A stretch of 64,000 bases of DNA, taken from the NCBI RefSeq assembly GCF_001886195.1, contig NZ_JXLB01000008.1, positions 1 to 64,000 on the forward strand. Reading direction: 5' to 3'. This DNA comes from Enterococcus ratti. GTDB lineage: Bacteria > Bacillota > Bacilli > Lactobacillales > Enterococcaceae. How positions within the stretch are numbered: the first letter of the stretch is position 1; the number at the start of each line of letters is the position of its first letter. The notes beneath the pieces were generated by a model, which saw nothing but the letters and a program-made list of their open reading frames with translations, was not told where the DNA came from and did not search any database. Below are positions 1 to 7,595 of this stretch, in pieces. A program made the translations under genes and the position numbers.

Positions 1-138
1 GGCTTGAACGATTGTACCAAAAGTAGAAGTATACTGTAAATATTTATTATCAGTAAAACGGTTTTTTAATTCCATTTCTGTTTTACCGATATGGCGTTCA
101 ATGGTATGCCCTTTTCCTCCGTTGACAAAAAATTCATC
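1..138 (-). pseudogene. Fragment of a bacterial RNase A-like (CdiA-CT type) toxin domain, cut by the window edge
   Basis: Reading leftward from 138 there are 46 open codons that run off the window. They contain GGKGHTIERHIGKTEMELKNR, close to the start of the bacterial RNase A-like C-terminal toxin domain found in polymorphic toxins; the conserved His of HTI is present, followed by the typical STF motif. A stop codon (139-141) lies immediately before the frame and there is no plausible start, so the N-terminal part is missing or in another frame. The neighbouring minus-strand remnant at 169-518 may be the delivery part of the same gene. I see the motif directly; the family name is from memory, and how much toxin lies beyond the left edge is unknown. 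Confidence 0.55.
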
Positions 139-168
139 CTAATATAAGTTAAGAGGCGTGTACCAATT

Positions 169-518
169 TTACTCGTCTTTTTCTTGATTGGATCCTTTGA
201 TTTCATTGATTTTTCCATATAATTGCTGCATGCTAAGTACGATCCAAATGGCACCTAAGGCCTGTTTGACGAGGTCTTTTTTGTTTTTCGCCTCAATACC
301 GGGTAAAGCGGTAGCGTATTATGATAATGAGAGGTTATTAAACAAAGTGACAGGAGCGGCAAACGATTGAGAGGTTGCGGCAACGGTTTTAAAGGAAGCG
401 GCTGGATCAACGTGGAGGATGTTGCGGATAAAGCGGACGTTGATTCAGGCACGTCTTGGGTATAACTTGGTAAAGTAGAGATGACAAAAGACAAAAACAG
501 CAATAATGTAGTAACCAA
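169..518 (-). pseudogene. Decayed secreted protein remnant (frameshift plus in-frame stop)
   Basis: The minus strand starts with a signal-peptide-like stretch (TTG start near 518, basic residues, then a hydrophobic run ending near residue 20). The frame then moves into nonsense rich in Pro and Leu. A second frame from about 440 leftward reads like normal protein, with VDPAASFKTVAATSQSFAAP, then an in-frame TAA, then YATALPGIEAKNKKDLVK, and ends at the stop at 169-171 after an acidic Lys-rich tail. I infer one secreted protein of about 100 residues broken by at least one indel and one nonsense change. The product family is not recognised. It lies directly upstream (minus sense) of the RNase A-like toxin fragment. 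Confidence 0.4.
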
Positions 519-559
519 ACAAATTCTTTTTTTCCTTTTTTATTTATTCAAGCAATTAA

Positions 560-1114
560 CAACTACTGATCCTCCTTTCTTGTATCTTTTTACAAAAATA
601 TTATTTTATAAATAACAAATGGTGTATAGAGTATTTAAAAAATAAATATAAAAAAACATCCATTTTATTCTCACGTTTTTGTTATGTGTATTTTGGCTAA
701 CTTTGTTGGATTCTTTTATAGAAATAGTTTTTGATTATTTGTGAAGAGAATGGCTTATATTTTTGAATGGTTAACTCATAAGGAAGTGACAGTTAGTGAT
801 AAGTATAAGCTTGGTTGAAAGGTTATTTTTGTTAAAAATTAAAAAGGCTTTAACGCTAGTAGAAGGTTTAAAAAAGAGGCAGTTAGAAAAAGGAGCCCAT
901 CGGTTTAAACGATGGGCAGGAGTAAAAATGAAAAAGTGTTAGGGTTGTTCTTATACAAGAACTTTTGTTGGTTGGTATGTTTCTATCATAGGAGACTTTT
1001 GTGAATAATCTATGAATGAATTGCTATAAAGGAATAAAGTTTTTTATGATTTTTTTTAAATCGAGTCTTGCAATTTAGTATTCATAATGCTACTATTATA
1101 AAGTAATATTTATT
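560..1114. other. AT-rich stretch without intact gene; one GC-rich hairpin
   Basis: No intact gene is visible. The only strong signal is a perfect 8-bp stem with a 7-base loop at 895-917 (GCCCATCG, loop GTTTAAA, CGATGGGC), followed by AGGAGT and no T-run. Such a hairpin resembles the right-end hairpins of IS200/IS605 elements more than a terminator. A short open frame of about 40 codons crosses it (from about 829), but nothing supports it as a gene. Confidence 0.4.
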
Positions 1115-1187
<73 letters not shown>

Positions 1188-1570
1188 TTGGGTGCCAAAC
1201 CCACAAGATAGGTAAGCGTTGGTGCGAAAGCATTTCGAAAACGTTTAGGCTATCTTTTTTTTGTTTAAAAAGAGTCTTTGCTACGAACAGCCAATTTTGT
1301 AGTTTGTCAAAACTAATTATTTTAAGAAAAATAATTGTAGGAAGCGAATATCCCTACGATCGTTCATGCTGTGTAATTTTACATATGTTTATATGTCTAT
1401 AATTTTTTGATTTTATCAAAAAGCCGAGAGTATTTGCGAATTTAGTCGTGTAGAGGCATCAGCTTCGGTTGAGGTATAGTTTTATCAATCTCATTGACAT
1501 ATTATTAAAATATCTACTTAAATGGATATGCCCAAAACGTCTGTTAAAATTTTTAAGAAGTGTTTTTTGG
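1188..1570. other. Region downstream of tRNA-Lys without recognisable gene
   Basis: About 380 bases with no supported gene. An open frame crosses the tRNA and continues to 1402 but has no start signal, and its translation begins inside the tRNA, so I do not accept it. An integration site or decayed element would be expected here from the surroundings; no duplicated tRNA end is seen within the window. Confidence 0.4.
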
Positions 1571-1744
1571 ATGTCGAAAATTCATTATGGACGTGGTTAC
1601 GTCTATTCTATTCAGTTATCCACTTGTTAGTGTGTAAAATACAGACAGGATGTTTTGTTTGGTCAAATAGACAGGGCTGTTAAATAGCGCTTGAAGCAAA
1701 TTGTTGATGATAATAATGTAAAAATTATTGAAGAGGTGATCCGT
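1571..1744 (+). pseudogene. tnpA: IS200/IS605 TnpA (Y1 transposase) N-terminal remnant
   Basis: From the ATG at 1571 the frame reads MSKIHYGRGYVYSIQL, then a TAG, CVKYRQDVLFGQIDRAVK, another TAG, RLKQIVDDNNVKIIEEVIR. This is the start of the IS200/IS605 TnpA family, whose proteins are about 150 residues. Both stops are in the same frame, so the reading frame survived while nonsense changes accumulated. The HUH motif and the catalytic tyrosine of the second half are missing: at codon 58 the sequence runs straight into the start of a tnpB-like gene. It is a dead remnant. Confidence 0.75.
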
Positions 1745-1830
1745 ATGCTACAACTAAAGCCTTTAAACTACAAATAAATAGATTGAAAAAATTTTGCGTT
1801 ACTTGGTGCTACATAGGAACATAAGTAAAA
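1745..1830 (+). pseudogene. tnpB: TnpB (IS605-type RNA-guided nuclease) N-terminal remnant
   Basis: The ATG at 1745 is followed, after a one-base deletion, by a frame reading TTKAFKLQINRLKK. This resembles the usual TnpB beginning (MATTKAFKxxIYPN). The frame ends at a stop at about 1803 and nothing of the RuvC-like or zinc-finger domains is recognisable. It lies directly after the tnpA remnant, which is the normal gene order in IS605-type elements. The similarity is short, so confidence is moderate. Confidence 0.45.
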
Positions 1831-2040
1831 AGGAATAATATATACACTTGTCGCGCATTCTAGATTACAGAGTAGTTCTGTAGCAATCACGCTACTTTCT
1901 TCCAGAAAATTTAGACACAAAAGGCTAAGATTTCTCACTTGAAATCGTTCGATCATAAAGGAAGAAAACTAAAAAAGATAGAAAATTTAATTTTACGAGA
2001 TATGGCTAAAATTGATCAAATTATCCAATATATATTTTGA

Positions 2041-2071
2041 ACATCGTAAAACTTGTTTACGATGTTTTTTT
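2041..2071 (+). terminator. Rho-independent terminator
   Basis: Perfect 10-bp stem ACATCGTAAA / TTTACGATGT with a 5-base loop, followed by a run of T. It now terminates nothing intact; the gene upstream is decayed. Confidence 0.75.
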
Positions 2072-2353
2072 ATGCTCAATAAAACGAAAAAACGTGATAC
2101 ATTTTCCAACGATGCTTTCTTTTCCTAAAGTAAGAGGAAAAGAGACCTTTTCTGTTTTTAGTTTTTTGCGAATAAAGAGAGTTTATTTTACATTTTTTCA
2201 GGGAATTTTCTTGAACTACTTCTTATTGTCTTTTGCTTCACTCGTTGTTTTTTGACTTGATGACGATAGACTTAATGAATCGTTGAATTAGAGCCAATTA
2301 ATGGAGTTATATTCACACTCTTTTGTTTAATGTATGCAATTAACCATTAAAAA

Positions 2354-2451
2354 ATTTGCATAATTTTTGCAAAATATAAAAAAAATTGCAAGTAGCAAAT
2401 AAAAAGGTTGCAACTTGCAATAATTGTAGTAAGATATTGGTAACGATTACA
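2354..2451 (+). promoter_or_regulatory. Regulatory region of the galactitol operon: TTGCA repeats and a cre-like site
   Basis: The sequence has repeated TTGCA/TGCAA units. Most striking is ATTGCAAGT at 2385-2393 facing ACTTGCAAT at 2413-2421, a perfect inverted repeat with a 19-base spacer; TTTGCATAATTTTTGCAAA lies just upstream. DeoR-family repressors bind such repeated sites next to their own genes, so autoregulation by the downstream regulator is likely. At 2437-2451 TTGGTAACGATTACA matches the CcpA catabolite-response consensus with one mismatch, directly before the ribosome binding site. Function is inferred from position and sequence only. Confidence 0.5.
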
Positions 2452-2465
2452 AAGGCGGTGGAAAT

Positions 2466-3245
2466 ATGACAGAAAATCGTAAAGAGCTAATTTTAACGCG
2501 ATTAAAAGAACAAAAATCTGTTCGGATTCTTGATTTAAGTAAGCAGTTGAAAGTTTCTAGAGAGACGATTCGAAAAGATCTTATGGAGATGGAAGAAGAA
2601 GGACTGATAAAAAAAACATATGGTGGAGCTGTACTTGATGAGGCGAATACGGAAACAGATTACGAACGAAGACGTGCAGAAAATAAGACGCAAAAAGAAA
2701 GTATTGCTGCTCGTGCTTATCAGTTCATTGAACCGGGGGATACCATCTATTTAGACTATGGAACAAGCACGTTTGCTCTAGCGAAAAAATTAGTTGATTT
2801 TGAAGAATTGACTGTTGTTACGAATAGTATTCCAATCGTTAATTTATTAATTCATTCTCCGAAGATTCAACTTATTATTTTAGGTGGAAATGTTCGAAAA
2901 AATGAAGATTCATTATTCGGAACGTTTGGCTTGAATAACGCAAAGGAAATATTTGTAGACTTAGGTTTTTTTGGTTGTGCGGGAATTGATGTAAAATCAG
3001 GTGTGACAAACTATCATATGGGAGAAATTGAAATTTCTAAAGTGATGATTCATCATAGTAAAACAGCGATTTTATTAGCAGATAATACAAAATTTGGTAA
3101 ATCGGCTCTCTATAAAACATCTAGTCTAGAAGACTTAGATATTGTCATTACGACGGATATTAAAGAATTAGAAATAGAAGAAGAGTTTTCAAAATATGAT
3201 TTTGAAATTGTTAAGACAAAAGGGGATGAGCGAGCGGATGAATAA
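2466..3245 (+). CDS. DeoR-family transcriptional repressor (galactitol operon regulator)
   Basis: A 259-residue DeoR-family regulator, the usual length. The N-terminal winged helix-turn-helix spans residues about 1-57 (ILDLSKQLKVSRETIRKDL), and the C-terminal sugar-phosphate sensing domain (DeoRC) spans about 75-235, with TIYLDYGTSTFALAKKL and the VTNSIPIVNLL and ILGG motifs. The ATG follows AAAGGCGGTGG. The gene is first in an operon with an EIIA and remnants of galactitol EIIB and dehydrogenase, so it is probably the galactitol/tagatose repressor (GatR or LacR type). Its own operator is likely the TTGCA repeat region upstream. The gene is intact although its operon is not. Confidence 0.85.
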   Translation: MTENRKELILTRLKEQKSVRILDLSKQLKVSRETIRKDLMEMEEEGLIKKTYGGAVLDEANTETDYERRRAENKTQKESIAARAYQFIEPGDTIYLDYGTSTFALAKKLVDFEELTVVTNSIPIVNLLIHSPKIQLIILGGNVRKNEDSLFGTFGLNNAKEIFVDLGFFGCAGIDVKSGVTNYHMGEIEISKVMIHHSKTAILLADNTKFGKSALYKTSSLEDLDIVITTDIKELEIEEEFSKYDFEIVKTKGDERADE

Positions 3246-3672
3246 AGAATTTTTATTTGAGACGTCTTTTAAAACAAAAGAGGACTTATTTAAAGGTGCA
3301 ACAAAATTTTTAGTACACTATCACTACGTATCAAAAGAGTTTGAAGAAGCGTTAAATAAAAGAGAGCAAGCATTTCCAACAGGATTGCCTACTGTCCCAC
3401 CTGTAGCTATTCCGCATACCGATGGAACGTTTGTAAAAAATGAGACGATTCTTTGTATTGTCAATAAAAATGAAGTCGCTTTCAATGAGATGGGAGGAGA
3501 GGGCGTTGTTCGTCCCAAAGTATTCTTTATGTTAGTTTTTTCAGAAGGAACGACGCATTTGACTCAATTGCAAAAACTTATAACAAAAATACAAGGAGGT
3601 GAACTGGTCGAAAAATCGCTTCATACAAAAACTCTTGAAGAATTCAAGACTGTTGTCCACACGTATTTATAA
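3238..3672 (+). CDS. gatA: PTS galactitol-type EIIA component
   Basis: A PTS EIIA of the fructose/galactitol (type 2) fold, about 144 residues from the ATG at 3238. The phosphorylation site is the His in AIPHTDG, followed by the family segment VRPKVFFMLVFSEG. The start overlaps the end of the DeoR gene; AAGGGG at 3220-3225 sits about 12 bases before 3238, and an ATG at 3226 is the alternative but has no spacing. EIIA receives phosphate from HPr and passes it to EIIB. Here EIIB is truncated and EIIC is absent, so this intact EIIA has no obvious local partner. The assignment to galactitol rests on the neighbours. Confidence 0.8.
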   Translation: MNKEFLFETSFKTKEDLFKGATKFLVHYHYVSKEFEEALNKREQAFPTGLPTVPPVAIPHTDGTFVKNETILCIVNKNEVAFNEMGGEGVVRPKVFFMLVFSEGTTHLTQLQKLITKIQGGELVEKSLHTKTLEEFKTVVHTYL

Positions 3673-3694
3673 AACTAGGAGAGGAGGAAGTGGA

Positions 3695-3778
3695 ATGAAA
3701 AAACGAATTATTGTTGCATGCGGCGGTGCCATCGCTACATCTACTGTGGCTGCTAATTGTATCAAAGAGCTACTTTAA
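3695..3778 (+). pseudogene. gatB: Galactitol PTS EIIB, N-terminal remnant
   Basis: The ATG at 3695 follows GAGAGGAGG and reads MKKRIIVACGGAIATSTVAA, the exact start of galactitol EIIB with the active-site Cys in ACGGAIATST. It stops after 27 residues, whereas EIIB of this family has about 95. The sequence then continues in another frame with the C-terminal part of a galactitol-1-phosphate dehydrogenase, so a deletion has fused the two. The P-loop is present, but the rest of the fold is missing, so the peptide cannot act as EIIB. Confidence 0.85.
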
Positions 3779-4157
3779 AGAACATAAACTTGCTTCTATC
3801 GTTTTTGAAACTGCTGGAAATCATGTCACACAAGTTCAAGCTGTGAAATATGCCAATCGTCGGGCTCAAGTAGTTTTTATCGGAACTTGTACCCAAGCCG
3901 TACAATTTGACGCAAAAGAGTTTGAACTAATTTTGCGGCGCGAATTAGAACTAACTGGTTCATGGATGTCGTATTCCGCTCCTTTTCCGGGATTTGAATG
4001 GTCTGCTGCGTTGCGCTATTTAGCCACTGGTGCGATTGACACCTCCTCATTAATTACGGGAATTTATTCTTTAAAGGATTTAGCCCTCCCTTTTGAAAGA
4101 ATGCGGGGAAAAGATTCAAAAGAAGTAAAAGTACTATATGAAATTGGAGGAGAGTAA
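3771..4157 (+). pseudogene. gatD: Galactitol-1-phosphate 5-dehydrogenase, C-terminal remnant
   Basis: About 128 codons matching the last third of zinc-dependent galactitol-1-phosphate dehydrogenase (full length about 345). They include IVFETAGNH at the end of the Rossmann fold, AQVVFIGTC, and ELILRRELELTGSWMSYSAP, a characteristic GatD segment. The frame is open to the left only because it passes out of frame through the gatB remnant. No start or ribosome binding site belongs to it, and the catalytic zinc and most of the NAD-binding region are gone. The 3' end is normal and is followed at once by the aldolase gene. Confidence 0.85.
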
Positions 4158-5120
4158 GTGAGTAGAATATATAAAGAGCGCTTACAAAAAATGTTAAACT
4201 GTAACGGAATTATTGCGGATCTAGCGATTGACCAGCGAGGCGCCATGAAGAAAATGATGGAAAAATATCAAGATAAAGCCACGATGGAAGATATAGTAGC
4301 ATTTAAAAGATTGGTTTCTCAAGAACTAACACCCTATGCCTCTTCCATCTTACTAGACCCTGAATATGGATTGTCTGCCGCCAAACAGAAAGATCCAGAA
4401 AGTGGCTTGCTTTTAGCATACGAGAAAACAGGTTATGACGCAAGTATTCGAGGAAGACTACCGGATATTTTAACTGACTGGTCTGTTCACCGCTTAAAAG
4501 CAGCTGGAGCAGACGCATGTAAATTTCTACTTTATTACGATATTGATGAGAATTTAGAAATTAATAATCAAAAACAAGCATTAATTGAACGAATCGGTTC
4601 AGAATGCAAGGCAGAAGAAATACCGTTTTTTTTAGAATTAGTTTCATATGATTCAGCAGGCCGAACAACGGATAGTATAGATTATGCAAGAGTAAAACCA
4701 CACAAGGTGAATGATACGATGAAAATTTTTTCTGAGAGGATATATCATGTAGATGTATTAAAGGTAGAAGTTCCCGTTAACATGAATTTTGTTGAAGGAT
4801 ATGCAAAAGGATCGATTGCTTATACAAAAAAAGAAGCAGCTAGACATTATATGGAGCAATCACAAGCAACCGATTTGCCATTTGTGTTTTTAAGTGCAGG
4901 CGTTTCTACAGCATTATTTTTTGATACTTTGCGATTTGCTAAAGATGCAGGCTCTTCTTTTAATGGGGTATTATGTGGTCGTGCGACTTGGGCAGAAGGT
5001 GTAAAAGTATTTATTCAAAAAGGAAAAGAAGCGACAATTAAGTGGCTGCGTACACAAGGTAAAAAAAATATCGAAGAGCTAAATGCTGTGTTAGCAGCAA
5101 CAGCAACCCCAGTTATATGA
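4158..5120 (+). CDS. lacD: Tagatose 1,6-bisphosphate aldolase (class I, LacD type)
   Basis: A 320-residue protein of the LacD class I aldolase family (usual length about 325), cleaving tagatose 1,6-bisphosphate to glyceraldehyde 3-phosphate and dihydroxyacetone phosphate. Visible family segments are IADLAIDQRGAMKKMM near residue 20, SILLDPEYGLSA near 60, and DVLKVEVPVN near 200, which holds the Schiff-base lysine. The start is GTG at 4158, placed directly after the preceding stop with GGAGGAG eight bases upstream. In a galactitol pathway it follows the dehydrogenase and a tagatose-6-phosphate kinase; no kinase is in the window. It is intact downstream of the deletion and still co-transcribed with the regulator. 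Confidence 0.88.
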   Translation: MSRIYKERLQKMLNCNGIIADLAIDQRGAMKKMMEKYQDKATMEDIVAFKRLVSQELTPYASSILLDPEYGLSAAKQKDPESGLLLAYEKTGYDASIRGRLPDILTDWSVHRLKAAGADACKFLLYYDIDENLEINNQKQALIERIGSECKAEEIPFFLELVSYDSAGRTTDSIDYARVKPHKVNDTMKIFSERIYHVDVLKVEVPVNMNFVEGYAKGSIAYTKKEAARHYMEQSQATDLPFVFLSAGVSTALFFDTLRFAKDAGSSFNGVLCGRATWAEGVKVFIQKGKEATIKWLRTQGKKNIEELNAVLAATATPVI

Positions 5121-5971
5121 AAGCTTTTTCTCGTACACAAGTTTAACCCTTTTTAATAGAAAAAATACTGAAACTAAAAAATTTTCATCATTTAAATAAA
5201 AAAGAGAGACGATAACTCTTATATCTTTCAGACTGTAGAGCGTGAAGTAAAAAATATTTTTACTTCACGCTCTACACACTTCTATCCCAGCCTTTTTTTA
5301 ATATGTTTTTAGACCCAGTTTAGCTTTGGAAGTGAATGAAACAAAAAAACACCTGCTATGTGGGAGAATAGTAGAAAGTTCTACTGAAAAATCTCTTTTA
5401 ATACGTGAAAATGTAGCTGCTCAGATCACGTGATGATAAAAAAAGAGATTTATAGGCGAATCAATCCAGTCGCTTTTCCCATATAAAATGTTTATATAAA
5501 TATCCTACTGTATCCACTCCGACATATAGAAAAAAATTATCATCAATCCAAAGTTCATTTGCAAGAAGCAAGCGATCACCTATGCAGTTATAAAGAAGCA
5601 GGAATAATTGAACCTATGATGTTGGAATATGTCTCCATCTATGATTAAATATTTCACCTAAAATAAGCGCTTTGAGGGAGATATCTAAAAGGCATGGTCG
5701 TCGACAAACAAATTTGAAATATAATTTTGGCCGCCTTCAATTTTGGGTAGAGAGATACTAAGAGAAATTTAGGAAATTGTAAACATAGTCTTCTTTTTTT
5801 GCCAAATTTAACAAGCAGCGATCGATTTCACGATTTGTGGTTTTTTTAAAAGTTGTATTTCATTTTATAATAAAATTTATTATAATGAAATTAACTAGTT
5901 AAAGAAACCAGATTGAATGTTTTCAATAACTTTTTCTAAGAGTTCAAGAAAACAAAAAAGGAGATCAACTC
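5121..5971. other. 850-base intergenic stretch with a long palindrome, otherwise no gene
   Basis: No intact gene. A 20-bp perfect palindrome at 5234-5276 is listed separately. On the minus strand 51 codons are open from 5613 to 5461 and end in protein-like sequence (ELWIDDNFFLYVGVDTVGYL), perhaps the tail of a lost gene; it has no start and I cannot name it. From 5860 the sequence is very AT-rich (TTATAATAAAATTTATTATAATG), a probable promoter area for the downstream DUF1836 gene. Confidence 0.4.
5234..5276. terminator. 20-bp perfect inverted repeat, probable bidirectional terminator
   Basis: Left arm 5234-5253 (TGTAGAGCGTGAAGTAAAAA) and right arm 5257-5276 are perfectly complementary around a 3-base loop (ATA). 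There is no long external T-run beyond the stem, but the A/T-rich inner part and its place about 110 bases downstream of lacD fit a terminator. The stem is longer than usual, and it could also be an interspersed palindromic repeat. Confidence 0.6.
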
Positions 5972-6538
5972 ATGGAAAATATGCGTCAGCAATTAATAGA
6001 ATGGGGAAAAGAATTAGTAGATTTTCATTTGCCTCAGTGGGATGAACTGCCTGATTTAGACCTCTATATGGATCAAGTAAAGACACTAGTTGATCGTTAC
6101 CTTTCACCTGTTATTCAAGGAGAAAAGCACCCGCTACTTACTTCATCAATGGTAAATAATTATGTGAAATTAGGATTGATACCAGCTCCAATAAAAAAAA
6201 GATACAACAAAGAACATGTGGCATTTTTAATTGCCATTACGACGTTAAAACAAGTTTTAACCATTCCGGAGATAAAAGAAGGAATTTTATTTCAAGGAAA
6301 AACAATCGGTATTCGTGAAGCGTACAACTTATTTTGTCACGAACAAGAAAAAGCGATTAAAATGGTTAGTCAGTTGGCTCAAGGAGAAATGTTTTCTCCT
6401 ATACTTGATCAAAAGACACCCGTGGAATATATTGCGGTCAGAGCAGCAACTTTATCATTTGCGATGAAATTATTGACGGAAAAAACAATTAGCCTAGAAA
6501 CAAAGTATTTAAATAAGGAGAAAAAAAATGAAAAATAA
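5972..6538 (+). CDS. DUF1836 domain protein
   Basis: A 188-residue protein of the DUF1836 family, which is common in Firmicutes next to degV. The segment around residues 58-100 (MVNNYVKLGLIPAPIKKRYN, then HVAFLIAITTLKQVLTIPEI) looks like a MerR-like winged helix and is the conserved part of the family, so a DNA-binding role is suspected but unproven. The ATG follows AAAAAGGAGATCAACTC. The last codons overlap the start of the degV-type gene by 11 bases, so the two are translationally coupled. Confidence 0.8.
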   Translation: MENMRQQLIEWGKELVDFHLPQWDELPDLDLYMDQVKTLVDRYLSPVIQGEKHPLLTSSMVNNYVKLGLIPAPIKKRYNKEHVAFLIAITTLKQVLTIPEIKEGILFQGKTIGIREAYNLFCHEQEKAIKMVSQLAQGEMFSPILDQKTPVEYIAVRAATLSFAMKLLTEKTISLETKYLNKEKKNEK

Positions 6539-7388
6539 AGTAGCAATTTTAGTAGATTCGGGTACAGACGTTCCCCAAGAGCTAATTGAAAAACATCACA
6601 TGTATGTTATTCCATTAAAAATTATTTACAAAGATAAAATATATACTGATAAAGTTGATATTACACCAGAAGAGATTTACCAACGACTGCCTCAAGAAAT
6701 TCCGGGAACTTCTTTGCCCGATGGAGAATCAATCACTAAAATTTTTGAACAAATCAAACAAGACGGCTACGATAAAGTTTTAGCAATTACCATCTCAAGC
6801 GGGCTAAGCGGCACGTACAATATTGTTCGCTTGATTGCGCAGCAACAAAAAGAATTGAAAGCGCATGTATTAGATACAAAAAATATTGGCATCGGCGCTG
6901 GATTTTCAGCAATCCAAGCGGCCAAATGGCTAGAAGAAGGAATGGAGTGGGAAACGCTAATTGAAAAACTTAGTGAATTAATCAAACAAACAAAAGTCTT
7001 CTTTAATGTTGCTACTCTTGAATACTTGAAAAAAGGGGGGCGCATCGGTTTAGTTGCCTCGCTATTAGGAAATGCGCTAAAGCTAAATCCGATTATTTCT
7101 TGTAATGAAGAAGGTGTTTATTATACAGTAGGAAAAGCCAGAGGACGTAAAAAAAGTTTGGATCGAACGGTTTCTTACGTAAAGGAAAGAATAGGAACAG
7201 CAAAAAACTTTCATTTAGCTATAGCTCATGGAGATGCAAAAGAAGAAGCCGTAGCCATAGCGGCAAAACTAAAAGAAGAGTTTCCACAAGCACGCCAAAT
7301 TTATTTTGGACAAATTTCCCCAGCGTTAGTCGTTCATACGGGCCCCGGTTTATTGGGGATAGGAGTGCAAGTGTTAGAAACAGAATAA
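6528..7388 (+). CDS. DegV family fatty-acid-binding protein
   Basis: A 286-residue DegV-family protein, standard length. It opens with VAILVDSGTDVP, contains GTSLPDGESI near residue 65 and SSGLSGTYN near 90, which contact the fatty acid head group, and the LEYLKKGGRIG motif near 165. Members bind a fatty acid and act as FakB subunits presenting it to the FakA kinase for phospholipid synthesis; which role this copy has cannot be told. AAGGAGAAAAAAA precedes the ATG inside the end of the upstream gene. Confidence 0.88.
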   Translation: MKNKVAILVDSGTDVPQELIEKHHMYVIPLKIIYKDKIYTDKVDITPEEIYQRLPQEIPGTSLPDGESITKIFEQIKQDGYDKVLAITISSGLSGTYNIVRLIAQQQKELKAHVLDTKNIGIGAGFSAIQAAKWLEEGMEWETLIEKLSELIKQTKVFFNVATLEYLKKGGRIGLVASLLGNALKLNPIISCNEEGVYYTVGKARGRKKSLDRTVSYVKERIGTAKNFHLAIAHGDAKEEAVAIAAKLKEEFPQARQIYFGQISPALVVHTGPGLLGIGVQVLETE

Positions 7389-7595
7389 ATAAAACAAATT
7401 CAATTGTTTGTTCTGTTGTTTATCAAAAAATCAGAAATTTTCTAAAGAAAAAACGACTATTCATTAAATTATAATACGGATTTTTTATTGGAAAGAAAAC
7501 AACATACTTTTCTATCTTTTTTACAAAGGTGAAACATCTCAAGAAATACGGTATAATAAAAGAGCATGACAATAATAAAAAAGAGGTGGCTCTTT
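7389..7595 (+). promoter_or_regulatory. Promoter region of the Wal operon
   Basis: A clear -10 box TATAAT at about 7553-7558 (CGGTATAATAAAAG) precedes walR, with GTGAAA 17 bases upstream as a weak -35. The ribosome binding site is AAGAGGTGG at 7581-7589. Confidence 0.55.

Larger units (their letters stand above)
1831..2465. other. Intergenic stretch with a terminator, upstream of the gat-type regulator
   Basis: Mostly gene-free. On the plus strand about 30 codons ending with TGA at 2038-2040 (GRKLKKIENLILRDMAKIDQ near the end) look protein-like and sit directly before a terminator, so they may be the tail of a lost gene; I do not recognise it. From 2354 onward the sequence becomes a regulatory region with repeated TTGCA motifs, described separately. 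Confidence 0.35.

Noticed and set aside
2037-2255. 72-codon plus-strand frame after the terminator at 2041
   Set aside because: Its start lies in the terminator stem, no Shine-Dalgarno, Phe-rich AT noise.
3711-3770. N-terminal part of the long frame leading into the dehydrogenase remnant
   Set aside because: These codons are the EIIB gene read in the wrong frame; only the part after about 3771 encodes dehydrogenase sequence.
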